From: TC-15 sp034437275
GTDB taxonomy: Bacteria; Chloroflexota; Anaerolineae; Aggregatilineales; Aggregatilineaceae
Assembly: GCA_034437275.1 (NCBI GenBank)
Contig: DAOTUD010000040.1
Coordinates: 1-64,000 of the forward strand
Direction of reading: 5' to 3'
Length of the DNA stretch: 64,000 nucleotides
Shown here: piece after piece, positions 37,014 through 45,345 of the stretch
Layout of the letters: each line of letters starts with the position of its first letter
Numbering within the stretch: position 1 is the stretch's first letter
Program-made: the position numbers and the translations under genes
The notes under the pieces: generated by a model
The model's database searches: none
What the model saw: the letters and a program-made list of their open reading frames with translations, nothing else
What the model was told of the DNA's origin: nothing

Positions 37014-37910
37014 GTGAAGCGACGTATTGTGTGGGTATTCGTGATGGTTGGGGTGTTGGTGATCTCTGGGGCGGCGGCGATGGTGTTCGCGGCTCCGAAC
37101 ACCGCCGGCGATGTGAAGGTTTCGTTCGAATTCCAGTGGATCCGGCAGGGGGATGTCGGCGTGGTGCGCGTCAGCGGGGAGGATATCGCGGATGTGCGGG
37201 CCGTGTTCCAGAAGCGGGTCTTTCATTTCTACCTGGACGGTGACGACTTCGTCGGGTTGATCTCGGCGGACATGACGTCCGACATCGCGCCGTATAATTT
37301 GCAGGTGCAGGTCAAGTACACTGACGGCACGGCTGAATTGATCGACCAGCCGATTGAGATCAACGAAGGGGGCTTTGGCAGCTCGGAGATCGTGCTGTCG
37401 CCATCCCTGGAAAAACTGCTGGAAAAAGACGTCGAAGACGCCGAGCTAAGCCGCCTCTTTAACATTATGCGGCGCTTTACGCCGGAGCGCTATTGGGTTG
37501 GCGGCTTCCAGAAACCGAGCGACGCGCCGCTGCTGGACTGGTTCGGCACGTGGCGGTTGTACAACAGCACCTACTGGCGGCAGCACACCGGCATCGACGT
37601 CAAGATGGCGGTCGGTACCCAGGTGCGCGCCATCGCCAGCGGGCGCGTGATGCTCTCCGAGACGATGGATATCCGGGGCGGCTACGTGCTGCTCGATCAC
37701 GGCTGGGGCGTGTACAGCGGCTACGCGCACCTGTCGCAGCGGCTGGTCGTGCCCGGCCAGTGGGTGCACCAGGGCGACGTGATCGGCCTCAGCGGGCTGA
37801 ACGGGCGCAGCCAGGGCGCACACCTGCATTGGGAGATGGCGGTCGGCGGCGTGTGGACCGACCCGGATCATTTTCTGTCGCTGGGCCTGGACGCAGTCGC
37901 GGACGAGTGA
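37014..37910 (+). CDS. M23-family (LytM) peptidase, membrane-anchored
   Basis: 298 residues. A signal anchor (VWVFVMVGVLVISGAAAMVF) is followed by an Ig-like beta domain (40-130) and a C-terminal LytM domain. Zinc ligands are in HTGIDVKM (H and D) and GAHLHWE (HLH), with the intermediate GGYVLLDHGWGVYSGYAHLS. It cuts peptide cross-bridges in the cell wall or is a regulator of wall hydrolases. GTG 37014 was chosen because AAGGAG lies 11 nt upstream and the signal sequence starts there; an ATG at 36951 would overlap the exonuclease gene. It is in the same run as the exonuclease. Confidence 0.88.
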   Translation: MKRRIVWVFVMVGVLVISGAAAMVFAAPNTAGDVKVSFEFQWIRQGDVGVVRVSGEDIADVRAVFQKRVFHFYLDGDDFVGLISADMTSDIAPYNLQVQVKYTDGTAELIDQPIEINEGGFGSSEIVLSPSLEKLLEKDVEDAELSRLFNIMRRFTPERYWVGGFQKPSDAPLLDWFGTWRLYNSTYWRQHTGIDVKMAVGTQVRAIASGRVMLSETMDIRGGYVLLDHGWGVYSGYAHLSQRLVVPGQWVHQGDVIGLSGLNGRSQGAHLHWEMAVGGVWTDPDHFLSLGLDAVADE

Positions 37911-37937
37911 TGGGCCACAATATTTAAGGAGCATTCG

Positions 37938-38552
37938 ATGATTCATGTACGTCCCGCCCGCGTGGTGGACCTGCCCGGCGTGGCCGCCGTGCTGCAAGAG
38001 GCCTTCAGCGACAAGCTGCGCGCGATCTTCAGCCGCCAGCCGGAGAAAGTGCGTACCCTGCTCGAAGCAGTCTATACCGGGCCGGTGCAGCGCGGCTATG
38101 ATGGCCTGCTCGTGGCCGATTATGACGGGCGCGTGATCGGCACGCTGATCATCGATCCGATCTTCTATACGCCGGAGGAAAACCGCACCTTCGAGCATTT
38201 CGCGGTGCGCGAGTTGGGCCTGCCGCGTATGTTGTGGGCGTCGTTTCTGCTGTGGCTGATCGGCCACACTCCCGAAAACGGGGAAGCCTATATCTCCGAC
38301 GTGGGTGTCGAGCCGGATTACCAGGGCGAAGGTGTGGGGCAGATGTTGATGGACGAGGCCGAACAGTGGGCGCTGAACCACGACCGGCAGCGGTTGACGC
38401 TGTGGGTCGCGCAGAGCAACGCGCGCGCGCTGCGCCTGTACGAGCGCAGCGGCTTTGAGGTCGTCGATACGCGCGCCAGCCTGCTCACGCGGATGTTCTT
38501 CGGCATCCGGCACTGGTACTTTATGGAAAAGCCCCTCGACAACCTGGACTGA
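37938..38552 (+). CDS. GNAT-family N-acetyltransferase
   Basis: 204 residues with the GNAT order: N-terminal helix (ARVVDLPGVAAVLQEAF), strand with DYDGRVIGTLIID, the acetyl-CoA loop VEPDYQGEGVGQMLMDEAE (Q/RxxGxG/A) and the C-terminal NARALRLYERSGFEVV. An extra helix-rich insertion (residues 80-110) is unlike most GNATs. AAGGAG lies 8 nt before the ATG. The gene follows the M23 gene by 27 nt, in one operon. Substrate unknown. It could be an amine or protein acetyltransferase. Confidence 0.88.
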   Translation: MIHVRPARVVDLPGVAAVLQEAFSDKLRAIFSRQPEKVRTLLEAVYTGPVQRGYDGLLVADYDGRVIGTLIIDPIFYTPEENRTFEHFAVRELGLPRMLWASFLLWLIGHTPENGEAYISDVGVEPDYQGEGVGQMLMDEAEQWALNHDRQRLTLWVAQSNARALRLYERSGFEVVDTRASLLTRMFFGIRHWYFMEKPLDNLD

Positions 38553-38564
38553 AGCGCCTACAAT
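38536..38564 (+). promoter_or_regulatory. promoter of glgB
   Basis: TCGACA (38536-38541) and TACAAT (38559-38564) are 17 nt apart. The -35 lies inside the end of the GNAT gene. The glgB ATG is 39 nt downstream. Confidence 0.65.
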
Positions 38565-38603
38565 CTTACCAGTTTAGAACAGGTTAACCAAAGGCGCGAT
38601 ACC

Positions 38604-40787
38604 ATGCACCCGGATGCCATCCAATCGTTGTTGAATGCCGAACACGGCGCGCCGTTCGAGCTGCTGGGGCCGCACCCGGCAGACGACGGGCGCGTCTCGA
38701 TCCGCGCGCTGCGCCCGGCGGCCAAAACCCTGGCCGTCGTCGACGAGGCCAGCGGCGAACAGCACCCCATGCAGCGGGTGCGCGACGAGGGCTTTTTCGA
38801 GGTCACGCTGCCGGGGCTGCGCTACCATTTCGAGGCCGTGACCCACGAGGGCGACAGCGAGACGTTCGGCGACCCCTACGCCTACCCGCCGCAGTTGACC
38901 GACTACGATCTGCACCTGTTCAGCGAGGGGCGGCACTTGCACAGCTACGAGAAGCTCGGCGCGCACCTGCACACGGTGGATGGCGTGGCGGGCGTGCGCT
39001 TCGCGGTGTGGGCCCCCAACGCCCAGCGCGTGAGCGTGATTGGCGGCTTCAATCGCTGGGACGCCCGCGTGCACCCTATGCGTGCGCACCCCAGCGGCGT
39101 GTGGGAACTGTTCATCCCCGGGCTGGCGCAGGGCGTGCATTACAAGTTCGACGTGCGCTCGCGTGCCAGCGATTACCGCGCCGAAAAGGCCGACCCGTAC
39201 GGCTTTTTCTCTGAGCAGCGGCCCAAGACGGCATCGATTGTGTGGGACCTGGACCGCTACGCGTGGGGTGACGCGGACTGGATGGCCCGGCGTGCGGATG
39301 GCGATCCGCTGCTCGAGCCGATGGCGATCTACGAGGTGCACCTGGGGTCGTGGCGGCGCAAGAACGGCAGCGAGTGGCTGACCTACCGCGAACTGGCCGA
39401 CCAACTGGTGCAGTACGTGGCCGATATGGGCTACACGCACATCGAGCTGATGCCGGTCATGGAGCACCCCTACGATCGCTCGTGGGGCTACCAGGTGACG
39501 GGCTATTTTGCCGCGACGAGCCGCTTCGGCACGCCCGACGATTTTATGTACTTCGTCGATCAATGCCACCAGCACAGCATTGGCGTGATCCTGGACTGGG
39601 TCCCGGCGCATTTCCCCAAGGACGGCTACGCGCTGAGCTACTTCGACGGCACGCACCTCTACGAGCACGCCGACCCGCGCCAGGGCGAGCATCCGGATTG
39701 GGGCACGTACATCTTCAACTACGGGCGCAACGAGGTACGGAATTTCCTGCTCTCCAACGCGCTGTTCTGGCTGCGCGAGTACCACATCGACGGGCTGCGC
39801 GTGGACGCGGTGTCCTCGATGCTGTACCTCAACTTTGGGCGCGAGGACGGCGAGTGGATTCCCAACGAGTACGGCGGCAGCGAAAACCTGGAGGCGATGC
39901 GCTTCTTGCAAGAGGCCAACGCCGTGATCCACGCCGAGGTGCCCGGCGCAGTAACCATCGCCGAGGAGTCGACGTCGTGGGGGTTGGTCTCGCGCCCGAC
40001 GTACCTGGGCGGGCTGGGCTTCACCTTCAAGTGGGACATGGGCTGGATGCACGACACGCTGAAGTACATCCACCAGAACCCGGCCTACCGCCCGTATCAC
40101 CACCACCAGATCACGTTCTCGATGATGTACGCCTTTAGCGAAAACTTTGTGCTGGCGCTCTCCCACGACGAGGTGGTGCACGGCAAAGGCTCGTTGATGG
40201 GCAAAATCGCGGGAGACCGGTGGCAGAAGTTCGCCACGCTGCGCACGCTGTTCGGCTACCAGTACACGCACCCCGGCAAGAAGCTCAACTTCATGGGCCA
40301 GGACTTCGGCCAGTGGGCGGAGTGGAACGACGACACCAGCCTGGACTGGCACCTGCTGGAGCTGCCGATGCACCGGGGCCTGCACAACTGGATGCGCGAC
40401 CTCAACCACCTGTACCGCGCCCAACCCGCGCTGTACGAGCGCGACACCGATTACACCGGCTTCGCGTGGATCGAACCCAACGACGCCGCGCAGAGCGTCT
40501 ACAGCTACCTGCGCTTCGCCGCGGACCGCGACGACTGCCTGGTGATCGTGTGCAACTTCACGCCTGTGCCGCGGTATGGCTACCGCATCGGTGTGCCGCA
40601 GCCGGGCCACTACGCCGAACTGCTCAACAGCGACGCGGCACATTACGGGGGCAGCAACGTGGGCAACTACGGCGGCGTGCACAGCGACTCGATCGCGTGG
40701 CACAACGCGCCGCACAGCCTCAGCCTCACGCTGCCGCCGCTGGGCGTCGTGATCCTGAAGTGGCAGGCCCAGGATGCTGCTTCGTAA
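38604..40787 (+). CDS. glgB: 1,4-alpha-glucan branching enzyme
   Basis: 727 residues, the GH13 subfamily 9 length. It cuts alpha-1,4 glucan and reattaches it as alpha-1,6 branches in glycogen synthesis. It carries an extra N-terminal domain, then a CBM48 (VRFAVWAPNAQRVSVIGGFN), the TIM barrel and a C-terminal beta domain. The nucleophile is Asp 401 in GLRVDAVSSMLY, the acid Glu 454 in TIAEEST, and the third Asp is in LSHDEVVHGKGSL. The start at 38604 matches the family. No glgA, glgC or glgP is in the window; the GH65 gene at 842 and the GT4 gene at 41343 are the other glycan genes here. Confidence 0.96.
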   Translation: MHPDAIQSLLNAEHGAPFELLGPHPADDGRVSIRALRPAAKTLAVVDEASGEQHPMQRVRDEGFFEVTLPGLRYHFEAVTHEGDSETFGDPYAYPPQLTDYDLHLFSEGRHLHSYEKLGAHLHTVDGVAGVRFAVWAPNAQRVSVIGGFNRWDARVHPMRAHPSGVWELFIPGLAQGVHYKFDVRSRASDYRAEKADPYGFFSEQRPKTASIVWDLDRYAWGDADWMARRADGDPLLEPMAIYEVHLGSWRRKNGSEWLTYRELADQLVQYVADMGYTHIELMPVMEHPYDRSWGYQVTGYFAATSRFGTPDDFMYFVDQCHQHSIGVILDWVPAHFPKDGYALSYFDGTHLYEHADPRQGEHPDWGTYIFNYGRNEVRNFLLSNALFWLREYHIDGLRVDAVSSMLYLNFGREDGEWIPNEYGGSENLEAMRFLQEANAVIHAEVPGAVTIAEESTSWGLVSRPTYLGGLGFTFKWDMGWMHDTLKYIHQNPAYRPYHHHQITFSMMYAFSENFVLALSHDEVVHGKGSLMGKIAGDRWQKFATLRTLFGYQYTHPGKKLNFMGQDFGQWAEWNDDTSLDWHLLELPMHRGLHNWMRDLNHLYRAQPALYERDTDYTGFAWIEPNDAAQSVYSYLRFAADRDDCLVIVCNFTPVPRYGYRIGVPQPGHYAELLNSDAAHYGGSNVGNYGGVHSDSIAWHNAPHSLSLTLPPLGVVILKWQAQDAAS

Positions 40788-40844
40788 ACGCGCTGCCGGA
40801 TGATTAAACCGCTTTAATGCCGGCTTGATGGGCTGTTTACGCGG

Positions 40845-40863
40845 ATGGTGTACACTACACCAT
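40845..40863. promoter_or_regulatory. perfect 19-bp palindrome downstream of glgB
   Basis: ATGGTGTA and TACACCAT flank CAC, perfectly symmetrical. It sits 58 nt after the glgB stop, upstream of the repeat cluster. It looks like an operator for a dimeric regulator rather than a terminator, because no U-tract follows. The next gene begins 480 nt later. Confidence 0.4.
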
Positions 40864-40964
40864 AACGGGTTGGTGTGCTGCGGGTTATGGCAGGCAGGGC
40901 TGCGCATGTTAAGGTCCATCGTCGTCGTAGTTGTTTGTGTCGACGGTTGACCCCTCCCTAAATA

Positions 40965-41202
40965 GGGGTGTCCGGTATTAGAAAGGCTGATTGGGGACTG
41001 ATGTGTCTTCTCGGCCCCGGATAGCCGCGCGTTAACTGCCCCTCACCCCCCGGCCCCCTCTCCCGCAGAGCAGGCGAGGGGGAGTCACGGCGCAGGCTTT
41101 TTTCCCTCGTGAGAGAGGGGACACCGCCCGCCGGGCGGAGGGGTGAGGGACTGCAACCGCGCACCGTCGTGTACATCGGGCCAATCCATACCGGACAAGC
41201 CC
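40965..41202. mobile_element. family A MITE-like element, reverse core orientation
   Basis: The left end is GGGGTGTCCGGTATTAG; the right end read on the other strand is GGGCTTGTCCGGTATGG. The core (41039-41149) is family A in the opposite orientation to the copies at 9500, 14265 and 27244. It abuts a family B copy at 41200. Confidence 0.65.
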
Positions 41203-41291
41203 TAAATCCCTCCCTGTAAACGGAGAGGGACTTTCAAACCCGGCTTTTTCCCCCTCTCCGCGCGCGGGGAGGGCCAGGGGGAGGGGTAAAA
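41200..41291. repeat. family B foldback repeat core
   Basis: Starts CCCTAAATCCCTCCCTGTAA and ends GGGGGAGGGGTAAAA, with complementary GAGAGGG/CCCTCTC and CTCCCT/AGGGAG blocks. It directly adjoins the family A element, giving a nested or back-to-back insertion. No terminal TTATGCTAG arm is present on the left; the right flank is degenerate. The rest of 40788-41342 holds no gene. Confidence 0.65.
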
Positions 41292-41342
41292 GCAAACAAA
41301 GCTAATAGGCCTTGCATAGTAACCAGGTGGGAATGTACCGCA

Positions 41343-42476
41343 ATGCGAGTCGCACTCTTTACCGAGACATTTCTCCCCAAAATTGACGGCATCGTGACCG
41401 TCTTGCTCCTGCTGATGGACCACCTCATCCAGCGGGATGTCGAGTTTGTGGTCGTCGCCCCGCGCCTGGCTAACCAGCAGCCGGAGTATCGCGGCAACAA
41501 GGTGATCGGCGTGCCGGGGGTGTCGTTCCCGCTGTACCCGGAGCTGCGCATCGGGCCGCCCACGCTGAGCACCTACCGGCAGGTCAAAGCCTTCGATCCG
41601 GACATCGCCCATTTCATCCATCCCACGCTGGTCGGCACCGGCGGGCTGATGATGGCGCGGCGGCTGGGCGTGCCCCGGCTGGCGTCGTTCCATCTCGACC
41701 TGGCGCAGATGGCGGGGTATTTTGGGTTGGGCTTCCTCAAGCCGCTGGTGTGGTGGTACACGCGCGCCAACTTCAACGCCGCCGACTATGCGCTGGCCCC
41801 GTCGCGGCTGGTGCAGCAGGATATGCTGGCGCACGGCGTGAAGAAGGTCGGGCTGTGGCGGCGCGGGGTGGATGCGTCGTGTTTCCATCCGCGCTATGCC
41901 AGCGCCGCGATGCGCGCCCGCCTGAGCGCTGGCCACCCCGACGACACGATTCTGCTGTATGTCGGGCGGCTGTCCGCCGAAAAGCAGATCGATTCACTCT
42001 GCGCGGTGCTGCGCGCGGTGCCCGGTACGCGGCTGGCGATTGTGGGCAATGGCCCGGCGCGCGACGACTTGCAGGCGTACTTCGCCGGCACCCCGACGGC
42101 GTTCATGGGCTACCTGTCCGGCGCGGAGCTATGGTCCGCCTACGCCAGCGCGGATATTTTCGTCTTCCCCTCTGCGATGGAAACTTTCGGGCTGGTGCTG
42201 GTCGAGGCGATGGCTGCCGGGCTGCCGGTGGTCACGTCGCGCGTGGGCGGCGTGGATGACATCGTGCAGCCGGGCGTCAACGGCTACGTCTTCAACGCGG
42301 ACCACGTGCGCGGGATGATCGACGGCGTGCGCGCCATCCTCTCCGACCCCAGCAAGCGCCACGTCATGGGCCGCAACGCGCGCACCTTCGCCGAAACGCA
42401 GTCCTGGCCGGCCATGATGGACGAGCTGCTGGTGTGCTACGACGACCTGATCGCCGGGCGCGAGCCGGTCCTTTGA
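41343..42476 (+). CDS. GT4-family glycosyltransferase (MgtA/mannosyltransferase-like)
   Basis: 377 residues, GT-B fold. The N-terminal MRVALFTETFLPKIDGIVT is the signature of MgtA/SQD2-type enzymes that build glycolipids or mannosylated lipids. The donor-binding site has VGRLSAEKQID and the EX7E motif METFGLVLVEAM. It transfers a sugar (GDP-mannose or UDP-sugar) to a lipid or glycan at the inner face of the membrane. GGTGGGAATG precedes the ATG. Acceptor and exact donor are not readable. Single-gene unit. Confidence 0.88.
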   Translation: MRVALFTETFLPKIDGIVTVLLLLMDHLIQRDVEFVVVAPRLANQQPEYRGNKVIGVPGVSFPLYPELRIGPPTLSTYRQVKAFDPDIAHFIHPTLVGTGGLMMARRLGVPRLASFHLDLAQMAGYFGLGFLKPLVWWYTRANFNAADYALAPSRLVQQDMLAHGVKKVGLWRRGVDASCFHPRYASAAMRARLSAGHPDDTILLYVGRLSAEKQIDSLCAVLRAVPGTRLAIVGNGPARDDLQAYFAGTPTAFMGYLSGAELWSAYASADIFVFPSAMETFGLVLVEAMAAGLPVVTSRVGGVDDIVQPGVNGYVFNADHVRGMIDGVRAILSDPSKRHVMGRNARTFAETQSWPAMMDELLVCYDDLIAGREPVL

Positions 42477-42578
42477 GCGCGGATTATTGGGTGGTTAATA
42501 ATTTGCTATAAAAATTTGCCTTACGGAAAAATTCACGGCAATATCCCCCCAACGTTGATTTAGCACAGAGTAAGCTCA

Positions 42579-42961
42579 ATGTCTATTGATTTCGCATGGG
42601 ATAACGCCGACAAGACGATCATCCCGGCTGGACGTGGGCCGATCTGGTCCAGGCCATGCAGGACGACGACGACATGATCAACAGTGTCGATCATGCTGTG
42701 CACCTGATTTTCAATTTCCAGGAGATCAACCAACTGCCGGCCAACCCCATCCGCCACCTGAAAAACCTGGCCAAGACGGGGATGCAGGAGCAGCTCGGGC
42801 TGGTGGTGCTGGTCAGCAAGAGCATGTGGATCGAAAAAGTCGGCGAGATTTTCTACCAGGTCTACGGGGCCGCGGCGAAAGGGATGCAGGGCGTTCGGCG
42901 CGCAGAAACGCTGGACGAGGCGCGCGCGATCATCGCCCGCGAGGCCGGGAATGTGAGCTAG
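42579..42961 (+). pseudogene. frameshifted small gene (SpoIIAA/STAS-like Chloroflexota family)
   Basis: An ATG at 42579 opens MSIDFAWDNADKTIIP in one frame; the continuation GWTWADLVQAMQDDDDMINS is in another frame (codons in phase with ATG 42656), running to the stop at 42961. Together they read like the small family with WDN-KTI, WTWADL, SVDHAVHLIFNFQ and GLVVLVSKS segments, which occurs across Chloroflexota (from memory). The two parts are out of phase by one or two bases near 42620-42630. No slippery heptamer is visible. Either the gene is broken, the assembly has an indel, or only the 101-residue downstream part is made from ATG 42656. An extended -10 (TGCTATAAA, 42504-42512) lies upstream. 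Confidence 0.65.
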
Positions 42962-43089
42962 CCGGGCAGCGTCGCCATCTTCCAACCGAATCGAATACCG
43001 GGCGCGGAGTCGTCCGGTATTTTGCTTTTCTTGCGGGGTGTGGCGCTTTTCACTAGATTTGTAGCAGGACGCAAGCAACAGGAGCTGCC

Positions 43090-43914
43090 ATGCAGATTGT
43101 AATCGTAGGGGTCGGGACGATGGGCGCCGGGATCGCACAGAGTGCCGCGCTGGGCGGGCATGACGTGCTGCTGCACGATGCCGGCGGGCGGACGCTGCGC
43201 CGCGCATTGGCCGCCATCAGCCGCAACCTGGACGCCGGGGTGCGGCGCGGCAAGATCGACCCGGCGCGCGCCCGGCAGGCCCGCCGCGCGTTCTGGCTGA
43301 TCGACGACCTGGAGCAGGGGGCCAGCGCTGATATCGTGATCGAAGCCGTCGACGACGACATGGCGATCAAACAGGCCGTGTTCGAGGCGCTCGATGATAT
43401 CGTGGACGACGACACCCTTCTGGCCACGTCCACCGACACGCTGCCAGTCACCACGCTGGCCGCCCGCACGCGCAGGCCGGAGCGTGTGGTGGGGCTGCAT
43501 TTCTTCAACCCGGCGCACATCATGCAGTTGGTCGAGGTGGTGCGCGCCGAGCAGACCGCCCCGGACGTGCTCGACCGGGCGCTGGAGCTGGTGCGCAGCT
43601 TCGGCAAAACGCCGCTGGTCGTCGCCGATACGCCCGGCTGGGTGGTGAACCGCGTTGCGCAGGCGTACCTGGGCGAGGCGCTGTGCCTGCTCGACGATGG
43701 CGCGCTGGAGGCCAGGACCATCGACCACCTGCTGGAGGCGGCGGGCTTCCCGATGGGGCCGTTCCGGCTGATCGATTTCCTGGGCGTGGAGACGGTCTTC
43801 GCGGTGACGCGCACTATGTACGAGGCCACCTTCCACGCCGCCCCGTACCGGCCCCATCCGCACCTGCAACGCCTGCTGGATGCCGGGCGTGGATTCTATG
43901 ACGAGGAGTCGTGA
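43090..43914 (+). CDS. 3-hydroxyacyl-CoA dehydrogenase-like protein
   Basis: 274 residues. The NAD-binding start is IVIVGVGTMGAGIAQSAALGG, and the catalytic-His block is LHFFNPAHIMQLVEVV. The C-terminal domain begins TPGWVVNRVAQAYLGEALCLL. This matches 3-hydroxybutyryl-CoA dehydrogenases, which oxidise 3-hydroxyacyl-CoA in beta-oxidation or butyrate pathways. Unusual points: the conserved SNTSS is STDTL, and the C-terminal half is slightly short. AGGAGCTGCC precedes the ATG. A second HCDH-like gene follows after 3 nt, so the two are one transcript and may form a heteromer. Confidence 0.88.
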   Translation: MQIVIVGVGTMGAGIAQSAALGGHDVLLHDAGGRTLRRALAAISRNLDAGVRRGKIDPARARQARRAFWLIDDLEQGASADIVIEAVDDDMAIKQAVFEALDDIVDDDTLLATSTDTLPVTTLAARTRRPERVVGLHFFNPAHIMQLVEVVRAEQTAPDVLDRALELVRSFGKTPLVVADTPGWVVNRVAQAYLGEALCLLDDGALEARTIDHLLEAAGFPMGPFRLIDFLGVETVFAVTRTMYEATFHAAPYRPHPHLQRLLDAGRGFYDEES

Positions 43915-43917
43915 GCG

Positions 43918-44667
43918 ATGCGGGTCTTGATCGTCGGTGAGGAGCCGTTTGTCAACATGCTGGCCGGGTTGTGCCGGGCGGCGGAGCACAAAGTCGACCT
44001 GTTTTTGATCGAGGACCTGGCCAACCAGGAGCACCTCGACGCGATGGTCCGCGCCGCGACGCGCTGCCAGCTTGCCATCGAGAGCCTCAACGAGTCGCAG
44101 TCGGCCAAACTGTGGTTGGTCGAGGGCGTGGAGGCCAATCTGCCCAAAGACGCGCCGCTGCTGGTCAGCGCGCTGGCCGCCAGCGCGACCGAGGTCGCCA
44201 GTTGGACCGAGCGCCCGGCACGGGTGGTGGGCTACGGGCTGCTGCCGCCCATTGACGGGGGCGGGCCGGTCGAGTTCGCCCCGGCGCTGCAAGCAGACGG
44301 CGCGGCGGTGGCCCACGCGCAGCGTTTTTGGGAGGACCTCGGCTTTCAGGCGGTGCGCGTCCCGGATTCCGCCGGGCTGGTGCGTCCGCGTGTAGTGTGC
44401 AGCGTGATCAACCAGGCGGTCTACGTGCTGGCCGAAAGCGGCCTCGGTGTCGACGAGGTGGATACTGCGATGCAGTTGGGCATGAACTACCCGCGCGGGC
44501 CGCTGGCCTGGGCCGACGAGATCGGGCTGGACGTGGTGCTCGGCACGCTGGAGGGCTTGCAGCGCTATTGGGGCGCGGATCGCTTCCAGCCCGCGCCGCT
44601 GCTGCGCCAGAAGGTCTACGCCGGGCACCTGGGCAAGAAGACCGGGCAAGGGTTCCATAGATACTAG
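43918..44667 (+). CDS. degenerate 3-hydroxyacyl-CoA dehydrogenase paralogue
   Basis: 249 residues. The N-terminal domain keeps a Rossmann-like strand (MRVLIVGEEPFVNML) but lacks the GxGxxG loop and the catalytic His block. The C-terminal domain is well kept: VVCSVINQAVYVLAESG, AMQLGMNYPRGPLAWADEIG and a GHLGKKTGQGFHRY end typical of HCDH C-domains. It probably lost its own NAD site and may complement the upstream protein, whose N-domain is complete. Gene spacing of 3 nt supports coupled translation. A family B element starts 3 nt after the stop. Confidence 0.8.
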   Translation: MRVLIVGEEPFVNMLAGLCRAAEHKVDLFLIEDLANQEHLDAMVRAATRCQLAIESLNESQSAKLWLVEGVEANLPKDAPLLVSALAASATEVASWTERPARVVGYGLLPPIDGGGPVEFAPALQADGAAVAHAQRFWEDLGFQAVRVPDSAGLVRPRVVCSVINQAVYVLAESGLGVDEVDTAMQLGMNYPRGPLAWADEIGLDVVLGTLEGLQRYWGADRFQPAPLLRQKVYAGHLGKKTGQGFHRY

Positions 44668-44669
44668 AT

Positions 44670-44825
44670 GGGCGTTATGCTAGTTTTACCCCTCCCCCTG
44701 ACCCCCTCCCCGCGCGTGGAGAGGGGGAAACAAACCGGGACCCAAAGTCCCTCTCCGTTCACGGGGAGGGATTTAGGGAGGTGTAAACCATCGACACACG
44801 CGCCAGGATATCTAGCATAACCCCC
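44670..44825. mobile_element. family B MITE-like element with 14-bp terminal inverted repeats
   Basis: GGGCGTTATGCTAG at the left and CTAGCATAACCCCC at the right are inverted repeats with one mismatch. The core resembles 41200-41291 and 61354-61457 in reverse orientation. It has no ORF. It begins 3 nt after a stop codon and is likely to fold in the transcript of the dehydrogenase pair. Confidence 0.7.
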
Positions 44826-44929
44826 TAGTGTTTATGCTTGATCAGGTTCCCTATGGCCATCCGGCCCCGACAGGGGACCAGGAGTGAGAGCGAGAAACGT
44901 TATTTAGCACCCACCAGGAGGGCGCTGTT

Positions 44930-45286
44930 TTGGAGCTGGCGATAAACTACTCACCGCAGGCTGCCGGGCTGCTGGCTGGCGGCGCGATCAGCATTGAGCG
45001 CTTCAAATGCTCGCCCTGGCCGGACCTGATCGCGGAGGCGGCGGACGTGCGCCCGGTGTACGTGCATTTTGACCTGCGCGATCATCGCGGCCTCACCGCC
45101 GATGACTGGCCCTCGCTGGAGTGGGTGCTGGCGCGCATCGCGGCGGGGGTGTGGGCGCGGCCCTGGGTCGTGGCGTGCGAGTACGGCGGGGTGGGGCCGT
45201 TGTTCGCCGGGCAGAGCGAGGCGCACGTCATCGCCGCCGACCTCCCGCGCCTCGCCGCGCTGGTGCATAATTCGCACGGCGCGTGA
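44930..45286 (+). CDS. internally deleted TIM-barrel (xylose-isomerase-like) protein
   Basis: 118 residues, TTG start with AGGAGGGCG upstream. The first 50 residues (ELAINYSPQAAGLL, FKCSPWPDLIAEA, PVYVHFDLR) look like the first strands of a TIM-barrel family of about 270-280 residues. The last 65 (DDWPSLEWVLARI, WARPWVVACEYGGVGPLF) look like that family's final strands. The join DLRDHRGLT lies where roughly 160 residues would be. The frame is preserved. I infer an in-frame internal deletion, so the product is probably non-functional. The family memory is from similar proteins, not a search. Confidence 0.6.
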   Translation: MELAINYSPQAAGLLAGGAISIERFKCSPWPDLIAEAADVRPVYVHFDLRDHRGLTADDWPSLEWVLARIAAGVWARPWVVACEYGGVGPLFAGQSEAHVIAADLPRLAALVHNSHGA

Positions 45287-45298
45287 GTGCGGTACAAT
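45271..45298 (+). promoter_or_regulatory. promoter of the 45346 gene
   Basis: TTCGCA (45271-45276) and TACAAT (45293-45298) are 16 nt apart. The ATG is 48 nt downstream. The -35 overlaps the end of the preceding ORF. Confidence 0.55.
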
Positions 45299-45345
45299 AG
45301 GGGGTGTAACGTGCGACTAGACACAGATTTGTAGATGGAAAAACT

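Noticed and set aside
42600..42640. Programmed frameshifting in the small gene
   Set aside because: No slippery heptamer, stem-loop or internal Shine-Dalgarno stimulator is visible near the change of frame, so a mutation or assembly error is simpler.
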